Below, piece by piece: positions 62,571 through 64,000 of a stretch of 64,000 nucleotides of DNA (position 1 is its first letter; each line of letters begins with the position of its first letter). Below the pieces are notes generated by a model. The model was given only the letters and a program-made list of their open reading frames with translations. It was not told the DNA's origin and did no database searches. A program made the position numbers and the translations under genes. The stretch is from MPNP01 sp965215545. Lineage in GTDB: Bacteria > Pseudomonadota > Alphaproteobacteria > Rhodobacterales > Rhodobacteraceae. Where the stretch lies: positions 1,674,001 through 1,738,000 of the forward strand of contig OZ244066.1 in the NCBI GenBank assembly GCA_965215545.1, given 5' to 3'.

Positions 62571-63014
62571 ATGACGGATGACAACACCGGGCCGGTTCCG
62601 GTCCCTGGCAATGAAAGGGAGGACTGCAGCACGCGGGTCCGGCTGACACCACTGCGCCGCAAGGTTCCGGCCATACTGGAGGCCGAACAGCAGGTGCCTG
62701 GTGCCCATGAGGTCATCGAACGCCTGCATGCCAGGGGCACTGTCACCGTGTCGCCAGCGGCCGGTCGCATCCCCGATGGCCTGGAAGAGCACGGACCGAT
62801 CCATCGAATCGCCTCTCCCAAGACCTTGTTCCCCTGCACATGCACCCATGGACCGTGGCAGTCTGTCACCCTCATCTGCCGCTCCTGTCGTGCCGTCGAT
62901 GCAGTCAGCCTGCCCAGCGCCAACCCGTCCGCACTCGAACGTGCCGGGGGTAGGGGCTTCAGGGTCGAACAGACCCCTGTCGAGATGGAGGGCCTGTGTC
63001 CAGGCTGCAGCTAG
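62571..63014 (+). CDS. zur: Fur-family zinc uptake regulator, divergent HTH
   Basis: A 147-residue Fur-family protein. RLTPLRRKVPAILEAEQQVP begins the winged helix, and LFPCTCTHGPWQSVTLICRS, CRAVDAV with the ending EGLCPGCS provide CxxC zinc sites. The usual PPTVYRALDFL recognition helix is not readable: the position holds VTVSPAAGRIPDGLEEHG. The start at 62571 follows AGGACGAGGCAG. It overlaps znuC by 19 bases, and a Zur box sits 30 bases upstream, so a Zur role is well supported by context. DNA binding by this altered HTH is uncertain. Confidence 0.75.
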   Translation: MTDDNTGPVPVPGNEREDCSTRVRLTPLRRKVPAILEAEQQVPGAHEVIERLHARGTVTVSPAAGRIPDGLEEHGPIHRIASPKTLFPCTCTHGPWQSVTLICRSCRAVDAVSLPSANPSALERAGGRGFRVEQTPVEMEGLCPGCS

Positions 63015-63766
63015 ACCCCGCTGCGGGGATCCTGGTCCGGGTCGACAATCTTGGCGTCAGACACGGTCAGGAAACCCTGCTTGAGAATATCGGCTTCACG
63101 ATTGCAGCCGGGGAGATCCTCACGGTCATTGGACCCAACGGTGCGGGCAAGACCACGCTCATGAAAGCCATCATTGGTTCACTGGTGCCCAGCACCGGTG
63201 CTGTCGTCAGGCGCAAGGGGCTGCGGATCGGGTATGTCCCCCAGCGTCTGGCGATCGACAGCAATCTCCCGATCACCGTGAAGCGTTTCATGGGTCTGCC
63301 GGTCCGGCAAGCGACCGCGGCCATCACCATGGCCCTGGACATGACCCGGGTCCTCGACTGTCTCGATCGCCAGTTGTCGGAACTCTCGGCCGGTCAACTC
63401 CAGCGGGTGTTGGTGGCCCGGGCCCTGCTGGTGGCTCCGGATCTGCTGATTCTCGATGAACCCACAGCCAGTCTCGACCAGCCGGCGGCCAGCCGGTTCT
63501 TTCATCAGGTGGAGACGGTCCATCGCAAGACCAATTGCGCGGTCATGCTGGTCAGCCACGAACTGAACTCCATCATGGCGACATCCGATCGCATCCTCTG
63601 CCTCAACCGCAACCATTGCTGTCAGGGAACCCCGGATGAGGTGGCCCGGACCCACGAATACCGAATGCTGTTCGGGGACACAGTGCTGCGCTACCTGCCC
63701 CGGTTCCCGGACCCGTCTTCGGACGGACCCACTGCCCTGGTGGATGGCGATGATGTCGCTTCTTGA
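62996..63766 (+). CDS. znuC: Zinc ABC transporter ATP-binding protein
   Basis: A 256-residue ABC ATPase. Walker A is VIGPNGAGKTTLMKAIIGSL, signature LSAGQLQRVLVARAL, Walker B LLILDEPTASLDQPA and the switch VMLVSHELNSIMATSD. The GTG start lies within the 3' end of zur, and znuB starts before its stop. Context and sequence indicate zinc import. Confidence 0.93.
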   Translation: MSRLQLDPAAGILVRVDNLGVRHGQETLLENIGFTIAAGEILTVIGPNGAGKTTLMKAIIGSLVPSTGAVVRRKGLRIGYVPQRLAIDSNLPITVKRFMGLPVRQATAAITMALDMTRVLDCLDRQLSELSAGQLQRVLVARALLVAPDLLILDEPTASLDQPAASRFFHQVETVHRKTNCAVMLVSHELNSIMATSDRILCLNRNHCCQGTPDEVARTHEYRMLFGDTVLRYLPRFPDPSSDGPTALVDGDDVAS

Positions 63767-64000
63767 TGATTTCGTTGTCAGGGCAGCCCTGGCCTCGGTC
63801 GGCATTGCGATTGTTGCTGCACCCCTTGGCTGCTTTGTCGTCTGGCGACGCATGGCCTACTTCGGCGACACATCGGCCCACGCTGCCCTGCTCGGTGTGG
63901 TGCTGGCCCTCGTTCTCTCTCTGCCGATCCCCCCCACGGTGATCGCTGTCTCACTCCTGATGGCCATCGCGGTGACGTATGGCAGCGGCAAACTGGCAGC
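63753..64000 (+). CDS. znuB: Zinc ABC transporter permease, N-terminal part (cut by window edge)
   Basis: From the second ATG of ATGATG (63750/63753) the frame is open to the window end. FVVRAALASVGIAIVAAPLG, CFVVWRRMAYFGDTSAHAAL and LLGVVLALVLSLPIPP are the first membrane segments and the conserved GD(T/S)xAHAALLG of ZnuB-type permeases. It overlaps znuC by 14 bases. znuA is not in the window. Confidence 0.92.
   Translation, partial: MSLLDDFVVRAALASVGIAIVAAPLGCFVVWRRMAYFGDTSAHAALLGVVLALVLSLPIPPTVIAVSLLMAIAVTYGSGKLA

Overview
The window is a GC-rich bacterial chromosome segment. Gene content and order point to an alphaproteobacterium, possibly of the Rhodospirillales type: ribF next to a class-IIA HAD gene, an lgt-midA-pgeF cluster, a CIRCE-controlled groESL operon, a small Fur-type regulator overlapping znuC, and taurine and branched-chain amino-acid uptake operons. 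This placement is inferred from content; no rRNA or other marker gene is present.

Layout. 1-2.4 kb: the start of an FGGY sugar kinase, a degenerate repeat and a FitAB/VapBC-type toxin-antitoxin pair. 3.7-19.4 kb: a defence island made of a ParB-like gene, a possible nuclease and a C5-cytosine methyltransferase; an ISKra4 remnant; an oxidoreductase with homoserine-dehydrogenase-like and SAF domains; an HNH endonuclease; an IS256 remnant with terminal repeats and target-site duplication; and a compact operon of a second C5-methyltransferase, a protein with two GHKL ATPase domains, and a response-regulator-like protein. 19.6-24 kb: ltaE-like, ycgN-like, ribF, HAD and ppaC. 24-26 kb: groES-groEL under CIRCE. 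26-35.7 kb: trxB, an M24 peptidase-like gene, pgeF, midA, lgt, ubiK-like, YbjN-like, proC, csaA, a 2-hydroxyacid dehydrogenase and cfa. 35.7-42.8 kb: tauABC between gene-poor, very GC-rich stretches with transposase debris, a three-repeat CRISPR-like array and a perfect 32-bp palindrome. 42.9-52.8 kb: aspS, two DUF488 genes, an AAA ATPase with a broken DUF4276 partner, an MFS exporter, a nitroreductase, a class III aminotransferase and an acyl-CoA dehydrogenase. 53-58 kb: a liv-type ABC operon. 58-64 kb: miaB, rpmJ, tRNA-Val, pyrF, a secreted 5'-nucleotidase, and zur-znuC-znuB behind a Zur box.

How parts work together. The most interesting system is at 13.75-19.38 kb. A 5mC methyltransferase overlaps by one base a 983-residue protein that has a MORC/MutL/Hsp90-like GHKL domain at its N-terminus and a histidine-kinase-like core (HEF phospho-acceptor and second GHKL domain) at its C-terminus. 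This is followed 8 bases later by a receiver-domain protein with about 350 residues of unrecognised sequence. It reads as restriction-modification joined to two-component signalling. A second methyltransferase cluster (3.7-6.7 kb) pairs ParB-like and possible nuclease genes with a convergent methyltransferase. The remaining genes are mainly core housekeeping and uptake functions.
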